Assembly (NCBI GenBank): GCA_003550305.1
Contig: QKYT01000538.1
Coordinates: 37,554 to 83,077, forward strand
DNA: 45,524 nt
Source: Glomus cerebriforme
Taxonomy: Eukaryota > Glomeromycota > Glomeromycetes > Glomerales > Glomeraceae
Direction of reading: 5' to 3'
Shown in pieces: positions 1 through 10,446 of the stretch. The stretch's first letter is position 1. Every line of letters begins with the position of its first letter. The notes beneath the pieces are model-generated. The model ran no database searches, was not told where the DNA came from, and saw nothing but the letters and a program-made list of their open reading frames with translations. The translations under genes and the position numbers were made by a program.

Positions 1-236
1 ATTAATTCTTACATAATACGAAATAATAATTCTGTTGTATTTCGATCAGATAGATAATCTTTTTTTTTAAAAAAAAAATTATCTAATATATTTTAATTAA
101 CCCTAATCCCTACCCTTAACTCTTTCAGAATATCTATTTTCCTTATAGACTTCTGATAAGCTGGAAGTTCTAAAAATATTTTGAGAAATGTTAGTATATC
201 GAGTTAATGACTAACATTTTTTTTTTATTTTTGTAG
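1..236. other. AT-rich leader of the mini-exon array
   Basis: No gene seen. A T-run followed by an A-run (61-78) forms a simple hairpin. A degenerate CCCTAA-like stretch lies at 99-118. Two pyrimidine-rich AG sites (near 128 and 148) could be further 3' splice sites. The first GTTAGT...ACTAAC hairpin and first TTTTTGTAG acceptor of the array end this segment, so an upstream exon of the same transcription unit may lie outside the window. Confidence 0.4.
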
Positions 237-1127
237 GAACGCAAACGTCTTGGTTTAGCTTTGAAAGAAATGTTAGTATAATGACTAATGTTCCTTCTTT
301 TCTTTATTTTGTAGTGAACACAGAATGGCCTTGGGTGAATTGAACTTTGGCAAAAAGGTTTAAGAAACATTAGTATAACAACTAACATTTTTTTTTCTTC
401 TTTTTGTAGCAGAAGTCAGTCAGAATGACCTTTGGAACTTGTCTGGTGAGTTGTAATTCGGTGAAGAGGGTTTAAGAAACGTTAGTATGATGACTAATGT
501 TTCTTATTTCTTTATTTTGTAGGAAATAGAAAGGCCTTGCTTGGAAACTTTTGGGTGAGTTGTAATTCGGCGAAGAGAGTTTAAGAAACGTTAGTATGAC
601 AACTAACATTTCTTATTTTTTTATTTTGTAGGGAACGGAAAGGCCTTGCTTGGGAATTCTTGGGTGAGTTGTAATTTGGTGAAGAGGGTTTAAGAAACGT
701 TAGTATGATGACTAACATTTCTTATTTTTTTATTTTGTAGGGAATGGAAAGGCCTTGCTTGGGAACTCTTGGGTGAGTTGTAATTTAGCGAAGCTGCGAA
801 GGTAGTTAGTATGACGACTAACATTTCTTATTTCTTTATTTTGTAAGAAACGGAAAGGTCTTGCTTGGGAACTCTTGGGTAAGTTGTAATTTGGTGAAGC
901 CGTGAAGGTGGTTTAAGAAACGTTAGTATGACGACTAATATTTCTTATTTCTTTATTTTGTAGAGAACGGAAAGGCCTTGCTTGGAAACTCTTGGGTGAG
1001 TTGTAATTTGGCGAAGCCATGAAGGGTGTTTAAAAAACGTTAGTATGATGACTAATGTTTCTTATTTTTTTATTTTGTAGTGAACACAGAAAGGCCTTAG
1101 GAATGGTGGGAATAGGATCTGGTATGT
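237..1127 (+). repeat. Tandem array of exon/intron-like units with 32-nt mini-exons
   Basis: About nine tandem units, period 106-117 bp in the regular part. Each unit holds a T-rich TTTTGTAG acceptor, a short exon-like core, a GTGAGT (once GTAAGT, once GTGAAT) donor, and GTTAGT-n6-ACTAAC/T, where ACTAAY fits a fungal branch site 25-30 nt before the acceptor. Exon-like cores: 315-334 (20 nt), 410-445 (36), 523-554, 632-663, 741-772, 847-878, 964-995 (each exactly 32) and 1081-1121 (41, donor GTATGT at 1122). Intron lengths between cores from 446 on are 74-85 nt. The acceptor before 847 is TAA instead of TAG. Spliced in order from 315 to 1081, one frame stays open until a TAG at 1098-1100; skipping the 847 core keeps the frame open to the last donor. 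The consensus core is open in all three frames, so open frames alone are weak evidence. It may be a repeat-protein gene built of duplicated exons, or a minisatellite derived from one. The first unit (237-) lacks an obvious donor. No signal peptide or start is visible here. Confidence 0.7.
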
Positions 1128-1715
1128 TGGATTTTATCGTAATATGCAGAGCGAGGATGATTTATTGATCACCTGATATGCATCTGATTGGCTACGGAGT
1201 TTCACAGCAGTTTCTCCATTTCGCAATTGTTAAAGTTTCACCAATGGCGAAACATTTTGTCAATAGTTTCAACTTCACTATTTGGAGTTTCACCATTTTG
1301 CAAAATCCAAAATGAGTTTTGCCCAGAAACCTTAATTTTGGGGTCCTATATTTTTAGTATTAGTAATATATAATATAATGTTAGCAATATAATTATAAAT
1401 AAAATAACAACACACCATTTAAATTGCATTATAATAAAATTCATTTAGAATATAACTTCAATTAGTTTCATCATGTTTAGTGTTACATGTACTTTTACAA
1501 TCGTGTATAAAGTGAACATGAGGTATATGATCTACAAAATTAATTGAAAAGATTTGAAACTAACACAATTTTTCAGGCATCTGAATATTATAAAGTGGGT
1601 ATTTTGATACAGAATCAATATAGTTTATTGTTTGAAACCAATTAAATAAAAAAAGCATAATATTAACTATTGTTTGTTTTGTGCTGAATAATTAACTTAA
1701 TCTTAGCATATGCAA
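1128..1715. other. Intergenic, with repeated GTTTCACC-like motifs
   Basis: No gene recognised. Between 1197 and 1300 the words GTTTCAC, GTTTCACC and GCGAAAC recur in both orientations; the same words occur near 31700 and 40270. A 61-codon ORF there is an accident of the motif. The remainder is featureless AT-rich sequence. Confidence 0.35.
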
Positions 1716-1719
1716 TACC

Positions 1720-4700
1720 TTCAGATTCGTTATTTATTTTCACGATATTGCCAACCTGAAGTTTTAATCGTACAGGTTCTTGGTTACTTTTGAGAACAGT
1801 ATATACAATGGAATTATAAAATGTTAAACTATTATTCAATATTGCAACATTTGAATTTAAATAATCAGCATATGCTTTGTAAAGATCTCAAAAGTATGGA
1901 TGATTTTTATCTAATTTCTTCAATAAATCTTTACTCCTAACTTTTTTGGCATTCCATTAATTATTAAGCGAAATATCAATAAAATTTTCAATATGGCATA
2001 CCATAAATATAATGTCTATAAAAAATAATTAAGAATTAGTAAATAAACGATTTTGCTATTAATAACTGAATATATTTACCATCACTTTTATCTTCATCAT
2101 TCTGAATATTTGTAAATATAGTATTAGGACTTTCTGTAACATACCAGCCTAATAATATTATGTAAAGCTTTGGATCTATAGTAAGATTGTTTAACACATT
2201 AGTTTCTGCGTTAAAGTGGAAGTCTGTCCAATTGTTAACAAGATGCTGTAGCACCTATACTGTATTATATCACCAGGTAAGATCAAGTTCAACCATTTTA
2301 CAATTCATATATAGAACCATTCCCTTAAATATATGGTAAACCATTTCTTTAATACTGACCCAGTATTCACAAGTGTTGCAAAATTATAAGCATATTGTAA
2401 AAGATGTACATTTATGTGCAAATTGGACAAGTTTGTAAAGTTATTTGGAAATAGTTAATAATAAATAATAAAGTCTATGGAAATTATCACCTTTATTATA
2501 TTAATAAGAAATATATTATTAACTTACTTAAATAAGCATGTTCTTCTTTAAGCAATTTTTGCAATTCTTGATAAATGTTTTCTGTCATAATAATCAAAAA
2601 TGCGAGTTTTAGTATTTTAGCTTCAATGGTCCAATAAGTACACACTGGTCAAAAACTGATCTATCTTACAGATATCTTACAGATATCTTATAAATATCAG
2701 GTACCCAAAATGCAGAAAATCTGCTATACATCAGGTACCCAATATGTATACTATAGAATTAAAAAATACAATTTATTAATTATCTTGCTATCCAGTGATC
2801 ATAAAATGATGAAATATAGCTCATTCAATTCGTCTCACTGAGACGTATCGAATGGTACTAATTTCGCATTTCTAAGTGTGATAGATGCTGAGATATTCGA
2901 TAAATTGTAAAAATATAAACAAAAAATGCAATATCTCNATATCTATNNNACCTANAAATGCGANATTAGTACNATTCGATACGTCTCAGTGAGGCGAATC
3001 GAATGAGCTATATTTCATCATTTTATGATCACTGGATAGTGAGATAATTAATAAAATGTATTTTTTAATTCTATAGTATACATATTGGGTACCTGATGTA
3101 TAGCAGATTTTCTGCATTTTGGGTACCTGATATTTATAAGATATCTGTAAGATATTTGTAAGATAGATCAGTTTTTGACCAGTGACATAACATTATTACA
3201 AAATTTTATTTTGTTCCAAAATTTTCAAGCCAATTATTCAAAGCCTTCACCTTTATATGATTAGATTTTAAAAAATATCGAAGTATAAATGGCATTAGTA
3301 TTGCAAGCTTCAACACATCAGAGAATATAAAACTTTGATGATGTCATAATGGATTAGCCATTCTACTCCAATGGGCAGGTTTTTCAATACTTTTCCAATG
3401 TACCAAAAATTCATTCTTACCCGTTATACTAAAAGCATTAAATATTGCTTTTAGAAGAGTACGTGCTTTTTCAGACATAGAATGATATGCATCTTGTGGA
3501 GTTTGGAGGTGTCAATTTCATCTGAACATATTGAAAGAGTTCAGTTTCATTATACTATATTTAGTAGCTAGCTGTTTTTTGTCTGTTTTTAAATATTGAT
3601 TTTTAATTTCTACAAGATGTTCTTCTGTCTGTTGGTTAAAATGTGTATTCTTTACATAGTTGTAATCTAAGCTAGTAAGCTGATCAATCGAAATATTGCA
3701 TATTCAGCAATCATGCGTAACTTCATGTCATTTTATACCTGCCAGGTCATTTTCTTAAGAGAGGTCAGTTGTAATACATCTGAGTCCACCAATTACTCAG
3801 GTATCACCATTTATCATTTTCATAATTAAACCACTTTCTAGTCACTTTATATCTTGGAAAATAGGTTTAATAAAATCTTTAAAATTTGCTCTAAATGGAA
3901 CGAAACTAATTAAAAAATAATTTTTGAGTAGTTTTGAAAAGATTGTGACATATTTTCAAGTTGCAAATACATATTTCCTAACAAATGATAGACATTTCTA
4001 TATATGCTAAAATCATTGATATAAATGTTAAGAAAAATTTTCATAACAGGCAGATGCTATTATAATAGTGAAAATGTGAGTATAATATATTTGCAAGATA
4101 ATTGATATCTTATTGTTATATTACGATATTTCTATCTGTCATTAAAGTAATATACGATTTCTTGAATATAAAAATTGTATTTTTCAGATTCTGGCATATT
4201 ATGTAACCAAACAACTATAAGTTATTTTATATTTGCTGAATTAACAAACTTTGCTTCACTTTCAACTAGCCACAACTCTTTACCATTATCACGAAAATGC
4301 CAATTGTCAATGGAGTAACAGTTAGGAAGATTTTCATATGAAAGAAGTTGATCGATCTTTAGCTTAAGCATATTGTTATCCATTTTATTAGCTATTATAC
4401 CACATACTTGACACATAAATGTCGATGATTGTTTGTGATATGTTAAAAAATCATTTGCTTTATATACTAGATAAAAAAGCTTGACTGTTTAATTATTTTT
4501 AAATATAAACTCTACAAAGAAATTACTAACCTTTATTGTCATTTCATATTTCATATTCTCCAAATATTGGTGAATCCTACCAGAGTTTGCCATGCCAAAA
4601 CTCTCACTTTTCATCTGTAATTACTCTGGGTCTAAAGTACATCTTTGAAATAAGTTTTAAGTTGTTTAAAATTCATTCCAAATGTGTTAATAGAGAAATG

Positions 4701-5550
4701 GTAAACACCTTTTTAGTAGATTTATATGTGGATAGTACTTGTTGCATACAAATAGGCATATTATGTTTGCGTACTTTAGCTAAAGGTAATCTGTTTCTCT
4801 ATTTACAAATCTAGCTAATATTTGTAAAAACATCTTCCTTTCAAAACTCATGATGTGTAAGAATCTTGACAAGATCTTCATATACAGAGATTGTTATAAA
4901 ATAATTATAAATTAATTAATTGTTAGAAATTTTTGCTTTTAATTTAATAAATTTACAAAACTTTATTTAAGATAGTTAGTACTACTCACAAATCATGTGT
5001 TTAGTAATCCAGATAAAAAGCATCGTAGATGTAAAATTTGAGAAGTACAGACTGTATTCACCATTAAAACCCCTAAAGTCAAAAGATTCTTCTTCCAAAA
5101 TTTCTTCTGTATTATCAAATAACAGTTCATCATCATCATCATCATTTACTTATATTAAAGTTCTAAGTAACGGTTTGTATGGAAGTTGGTCATTATCATC
5201 ATCATTATTGGTATCATCATCATTATCATTTACTTGTAAAATTTGAGGTAGAAGTTGGTCTTCATTATCATCATTATCATTATCTCAGTAGTTTTCATAA
5301 TAAACTTGCTGATCAAGATTATTGAAATAATTAATGAAAATTATATATTAACACTCGATCTGCAGCATTTTTGATAGTGTTTTTTGGAAATACTAACTTC
5401 ATTTTCAAAAGTAATACCTTTTATGTCATTATGTTCTGAAATAAAAGATTCCTCATTTTTGTCATATTGTAATTTGTTAACAGCTCTAACACGTAGCTTT
5501 GGTATTAACACATATGGATAGGTAGTTTTTGAATGGTTCGAACATTTCAT
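1720..5550 (-). pseudogene. Decayed transposase gene, Plavaka/CACTA-like
   Basis: Many minus-strand coding fragments in consistent order, broken by stops and frameshifts. From the N-terminus: 5550-5341 (Cys/His-containing start), then an acidic Asp/Asn-rich stretch encoded by the TCATCATCA runs of 5120-5280, then about 5060-4985 with the phrase YFSNFT followed by FIWITKH; 4860-4530 with RNRLPL and a YFRPRVITDEKSEFWHG segment; 4416-4222; 4030-3800 (YRNVYHLLG); 3460-3190; 2460-2020 (NIQNDED). These resemble the large transposases of fungal Plavaka-type DNA transposons as I remember them from glomeromycete genomes. No intact ORF above 92 codons survives. It is split by a foldback element at 2643-3184. 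Terminal repeats of the element itself were not found. Family assignment is moderate; its status as a dead gene is clear. Confidence 0.6.
2643..3184. mobile_element. 542-bp near-perfect foldback (MITE-like)
   Basis: The two halves are inverted copies of about 260 bp around a loop of about 25 nt. The outer ends read CACTGGTCAAAAACTGATC and its complement. Each arm carries two copies of ATCAGGTACCCAA and short CAGATATCTTA repeats near the tip. The flanks show ACA at both ends (2640-2642 and 3185-3187), a possible 3-bp target duplication. The Ns at 2938-2973 fall in and beside the loop. No protein is encoded. It lies inside the decayed transposase gene, so it inserted later. Likely a non-autonomous DNA element; a transcript would form a very long hairpin. 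Confidence 0.8.
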
Positions 5551-5559
5551 TTTATTTTT

Positions 5560-6326
5560 ATCTTGACAATTTACTTATATTTATTATATTTTATCAAAAA
5601 TCAATTTACGATTTGGATGATTGAAATAAAAATATGAAATGAAAATGAAAAGAAAGAAAATTTGCGATCTTTTAAATAAACTTTAAGTTTTATTATTAGA
5701 AGTTAGAACAATCAAACCAATTATAGAATCATAAAGTAAAACTCTAAATTAATTACACAATACAACTGAATCTAAAATTAAACTTAATACAAAGCCTAAG
5801 ACTAAACTATAAAATACAAATGATCCAAAATTAAACTATAAAATAAAAAGTCTAAATTAAACTATAAAATAAAAATTCTTTCATTTATAGATATACCATA
5901 TTTTTTGACTTGATGAATTTTATTTAGACTTTGCAGTTTTATCATTATATTTTATAGAATTAATATTTATCTTTTTTTATTTGCTTATATAATTATTGCA
6001 TTATACAAACAAATGGCTGAACTTTGCATAAATTATTTATTTTGCCAAGTATGCCGATATCGAAAATTTTTAATTAATTTTTTTTGGAATAATAATATAA
6101 AACATATTGTGATCATCCGATTGTTTTAATTGCATTATTATTATATAATTATATTTAATTGATCATTATTTGTCTAAAAAATTCCCACACTATTCAGTCT
6201 CCTTAAACCGATTTTTATGCAATGATGTAATAGTTACAGTAANTTTATGAATTATTTAATTTTTAAAAAATGAAATAAAATAACATGTCTTACACGATCC
6301 AATTTTTAATTTTCACTTAAGAAATT
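5560..6326. repeat. Intergenic; short tandem repeat at 5770-5880
   Basis: Between 5827 and 5879 two copies of a 26-27-bp unit (TTAAACTATAAAATAAAAA followed by a TCT-containing tail) are nearly identical, with degenerate copies upstream to about 5770. The rest to 6326 is AT-rich and holds nothing recognisable, though it must include the promoter of the decayed plus-strand gene that follows. Confidence 0.5.
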
Positions 6327-8500
6327 ATGCCTCGAAAAAAAAAATTTGGTAAGCAAAAGAACAAAATTTTTAAATAATACTAGTTTATTTGTATTTCAAG
6401 TTGCTTTAATATGATTTTTTTATAGGTTTAAAAGTACCNGAAGACTTACTAGATAATACAAAAAGACCTCTAAACATGGACAAAAAAAGAAAGAATCTGA
6501 GCAAACAAGAGATAGTAAAGAAATTGATGATTCTGATAATCCAGAAATAACTGCTGCAAAAAAACAAAATGANCAACAAGCGGATATTAATAATAGTAGA
6601 GATACTACTATTTTAGCAGAAATATCTAGTTCAACGGCTATACCATTTTCTACACCATCATCTATTACTTCTGTTACAAATCAAAATAATCAACAATCAG
6701 ATGCTAATAGTAGCACAGTTGTATCATCACAACCAAACAAAAATCAGACCAAGAAATATGTTAATAGTATTGCTGATGATAGTATTACTAGCAAAGCTAG
6801 TGAAGAAAATGATTCTGTAAATCTATATTATGACAAGAATCAGGAAGAATTTGGTATTTATTTCTTTATTTTATAATTATTAATAAATTACATGAATTGA
6901 TTATAACAATCATATATTTAATAGAGTAATAACTAATATATCCAAAAGCATTTCATAATATGAGTAATGAGTTTGAAGTTGCAATATGAATAGCATAACA
7001 TCCAAGAATTCTAAACTTGGCCATTGAAATACAAAATGCAAAATTAACACTTTTTAATAAAGAAGGATCTCAAGTACAAGAAGTATAAGCCTTCACTTCA
7101 TATTCTAATATAACGTCACTGGAAATTGACCAGGTAATTTAGGATACAAAAGAGATATTACATTAAAACTATTATTTACTAATATAATTTAAAAATTTAG
7201 CACAAGAAATTTCAATTACAGGAAGAGAGTAAGGCACTCTTCATTCGAACTAGAAACAATACGCAAGAATTATATGAAGAATTAATTGTGCGTGTATNTA
7301 AGATATCCAAGACTGATCACTGAATTGGTTCATTACTCAAGGATTTAGGTAGATGGTTCAACATGTACCATTACAGATTTCATGTTAATGTCATAAAGCT
7401 TGCGAATGAGTTTAATATAACACATGTAAAGTATTGGTAAGACGAAAAGGAGTGGTATCAGATTAACCAAATAAGTATTGTATGGTGCTGTAATCACTAT
7501 TGAGTATGGTTTTTATAGTATATTATACTTAGCTATATAAACATACTCAATTGTCACATAAAGAAAATTAAATTTATAATAATAATATATGGTTGCTATT
7601 CTTAAAGTTTGTATATAGTGTTGAAATAGAAAGTAAGAAAATTCTAATTTTTAAAATGAAGAATTATATTTAAAATACTTTTATTAATACTATTGGTTAA
7701 TTAATCAATTTTAATTGACGCTCTTTTTCAAAATTATCTCGTTCTTTTAATGCTAAATCTTTTACTTGTTTTTCGCGTAAAACAAGTAAAGATACTATTC
7801 TTGTAAAATAACTAACAAGTAAAAGTATCATTCTGTTTATGCAAAAATAATATGTTTTTTCATGTAAAATAAGCAGAAATAATATTTTTTCCATATGAAA
7901 TATTTATAAGTGAAGATATATTAAGAAGTGTGAAGATAATATTTTCTTTGTGTAGTAGTGTAGGATAATAAGACTTTGTCTTGATTGTATACTGGCACAG
8001 AAGAGTATTATAAATTATATAATAATTATTTACTATTACATACACAGTATAGTAGCTTTACAAATCATACAGTGGAGTATATTATTTCACATGACATACA
8101 ATACTTATTTGGTTAAACCGATACCACTCCTTTCTGTATTACTTGTAAAGTATGTATTATTGATATATTAAATAACTATTATTGACCTATTCTTTTAATT
8201 AATGAATTGACTGAAATAAATTAATAGTGCAACAGAACTGTATAATGAATTAAATAAATTTATTACTGAAGAAGTTTGGAGACAATTACTCAGTATCCAT
8301 CTAAAGACTACTGATCAACCAAAACTGAAAAAAAATAAAGAAATTATTATGAAACTTGGTACCTTTATTTGATATGTTGTCAAGGCTGTTATTATAGCAC
8401 AAAAATATAAAAATGATAATACCCAATCTATTATTAAGAATTATGTTATACAATTGACCTAAAAATTCTAACAAAATTAGGTGTAGTAGAATTATTATNA
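6327..8500 (+). pseudogene. Decayed multi-exon gene, unknown function
   Basis: Exon 1 (6327-6348) starts MPRKKKF and ends at GTAAGC. Exon 2 (6426-6853) encodes a low-complexity Ser/Thr/Asn/Gln-rich segment. Its first part and the rest lie in different frames, with a 1-base shift in the A-run near 6460. Exon 3 (about 6925-7131) and exon 4 (about 7201-7425) read well apart from in-frame TGA and TAA codons. Exon 5 (8228-8369) is an open charged stretch ending in TGA. The introns have normal fungal borders. Intron 4 is split at its donor by the 710-bp element 7435-8144; removing that element restores GTAAAGTATG...TAATAG. I do not recognise the family. A disordered N-terminus before a more ordered helical region is all that can be inferred. 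Confidence 0.55.
7435..8144. mobile_element. 710-bp TIR element with 9-bp target duplication (MULE-like)
   Basis: Terminal inverted repeats of about 50 bp share AAAGGAGTGGTATC and TTAACCAAATAAGTATTG (7448-7484 against 8093-8132). The element is flanked by GTAAAGTAT at 7426-7434 and 8145-8153. A 9-bp duplication with long terminal repeats is typical of Mutator-like elements; this class call is inference. The interior is AT-rich with no transposase, so it is non-autonomous. It sits exactly at the 5' splice site of an intron of a now decayed gene. Confidence 0.75.
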
Positions 8501-8529
8501 GTNNGAGAACTCTTNGACTATTAAGTATG

Positions 8530-9270
8530 ACAGATATTGCAGAAACATTAATTAAGTTGATTCATATGATTATTTTCATAATATTTACAGTATAATAGCA
8601 GTTTCTAATTAATATATTTTTTTTGATGCATTTTGCTTTATCAAATAATTTAAATATAACAAAATTTAAGTTTGAAATTTAGCATATTTTAGAGATATTA
8701 CAGAATATTTTATTAATATATTATTATATTAAAATTTAACATATAATAGAAATATTATAAAAATATTTTATTCATATATTATTAATATTACAGAATATTT
8801 GAAATTTAAAATATGATAGAGATGTTATAGCCCAAACGTAACCATGTCCTGAATCTGACTTGTGATATTCCAAATCAAACTTAGGACAATCCTATGTCTG
8901 AAAATTAACCATATCCCAAACAAAACTAGTAAATTTTAAATGTTTAAGACATTTCAAACTACCATTTAAGACTGGGTTAGTTTGGGACATGGTCAAGTTT
9001 CAGATATAAGGTATTTTTAAGTTTGATTTGGGACATGGTAGTATTTGGACTACAACAGAGATATTACAAAAATATTTATTTATATGTTATTGGTATTACA
9101 AAAAAATTAGTAAATTTGTAAATATTTTTGTAATATCAATAATATATGAATAAACCATTTCTGTAATATCTTTATCATATTTCAAATTTTTAATATTTTG
9201 TAATATTAATAACATATGAATAAAATTAAATTTGAAATCTAGCATATGTTAGAGATATTACAAAAAGAAA
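8530..9270. repeat. AT-rich inverted/direct repeat tract around a MITE
   Basis: Variants of AGAGATATTACAAAAATATTT and of ATTCATATATTATTAATATTA recur in both orientations from 8686 to 9260 and again at 9900-9945. This suggests an older palindromic AT-rich repeat into which the elements at 8824-9056 and 9274-9899 inserted. No coding potential. Confidence 0.5.
8824..9056. mobile_element. 233-bp MITE with GTTRTAGYCCAAA ends
   Basis: Ends GTTATAGCCCAAAC and (complement) GTTGTAGTCCAAAT, followed in both arms by ACCATGTCC and AAATCAAACTTA blocks. AGAGAT flanks both sides (8818-8823 and 9057-9062), a 6-bp duplication. No ORF. A related copy lies at 23502-23652 and a decayed one near 33396-33550, so this is a dispersed family. 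Confidence 0.7.
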
Positions 9271-9273
9271 AAA

Positions 9274-9899
9274 GTAATTTATTGTCATGGCGATGCATCG
9301 CCATCCCATGTGACTTATACTATATTATAATTTGTCACCCCCATATCACACCATAGTTTTCTATTTTTACTATTTATTCTAAGGACAGAAAATTTTTTCG
9401 GTATGATAAATACTATTTGTTACATGTTATTCATCACATGTTTAATTTTGCCCAAATTTTATAACGCTGGCCAAAATATCCTTATTTGGATCTTAGCTAA
9501 TGTTACACGATCCAAAAAAGGCAATTTTGTTTCTCTCGAAAATTGAAATTTTGGGTTACGCAAAATTCCTAAAAAGGAGGACGTCTAAAGCGGAGCAGAA
9601 TCACGTGATCATAGTGCATATCTGTCACCCNCGCGTCACATCTTCATTTTACATTTTTCCTAAGTATTCTAGGGACTTAAAATTTTTTCGATAGGTGAAA
9701 TCTTATTTATCACTTGTTATTTGTCACATGCATAATTTCTTAATGCCATAATTCCGGCCAAAATTTTTACGAAAATCACGTGATTCTGCTCCGCTTTAGA
9801 CGTACCCCTAAAAAGGCAATTTCATTGCAGATCATTTAATTCCGGCTGGAATTATGAATCACGTGACACTGGCGATGCATCGCCATGGCGATAAATTAC
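9274..9899. mobile_element. 626-bp TIR element with GGCGATGCATCGCC tips
   Basis: Ends read GTAATTTAT-n-GTCATGGCGATGCATCGCC and its near-complement. The GGCGATGCATCGCC core is itself a 14-bp palindrome and occurs at both ends (9299 and 9871 regions). Inside, a segment of about 135 bp (9341-9476) is directly repeated at 9622-9757, and a 40-bp block containing TCTAAAGCGGAGCAGAATCA is repeated inverted (9569-9612 against 9773-9816). No transposase is encoded. The 64-codon ORF across it is not a gene. A-rich flanks hide the target duplication. Confidence 0.65.
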
Positions 9900-10440
9900 A
9901 AAATCCTTACAAAAATATATTATTCATATATTATTAATATTACATTTATGCAAATATGTTGAATATATGAATGCTATCTATTAGTGATATGGCTAACATA
10001 TTTATGAAAATTGGAGGTTTCTGTAAAGTACTACCAGACTGGTTAACCTGAATGCTTGGCTACTTTGGGTCTCCAGTAACTTCTTACATTCTGGCAACTG
10101 GCTACTACATAGAGATTTTTATAATTACTTTTCGAATTTACATTTGCTCTATTTAGAGCAGTTTTATATTTTTTCTTCTCTTTTTTCATGTTAATATAGA
10201 TAATTTTTCCCTTTTCCCTTTATCATAGAACCGTAGCTAATGCTTCCTCTTTTCCTTTGGCAGCCAGCAGTCAGGGTTCGCCTAGACATAGCTGTAGTGT
10301 AGCATACATTGTAGACTTTAGTTTTTACTCTAGTTGATGTTATTTACCTATTTCTTTGCTGTTCTACGATAAAAATAAAAAATAAAACTGTTCCTGAAAA
10401 ATTAAAAGGTTACGCAAAATGTTTACTGTCTATATCATAG
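9900..10440. other. Possible retroposon 3' end
   Basis: The first 60 bases belong to the AT-rich repeat. From about 10020 the composition is more balanced, with pyrimidine-rich stretches, and the segment ends at 10370-10395 in an A-rich ATAAAAATAAAAAATAAAA tail. This resembles the 3' end of a LINE- or SINE-like element on the plus strand, but no reverse transcriptase or target duplication was seen. Low confidence. Confidence 0.25.
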
Positions 10441-10446
10441 AGCTTG

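Noticed and set aside
99..118. Telomere-like CCCTAATCCCTACCCTTAA
   Set aside because: Only two or three degenerate units, not a run; far from proof of a chromosome end or an interstitial telomere.
237..1127. CRISPR-like array
   Set aside because: The repeated part is nearly the whole unit and there are no unique spacers; the splice-signal reading explains it better, and the organism looks eukaryotic.
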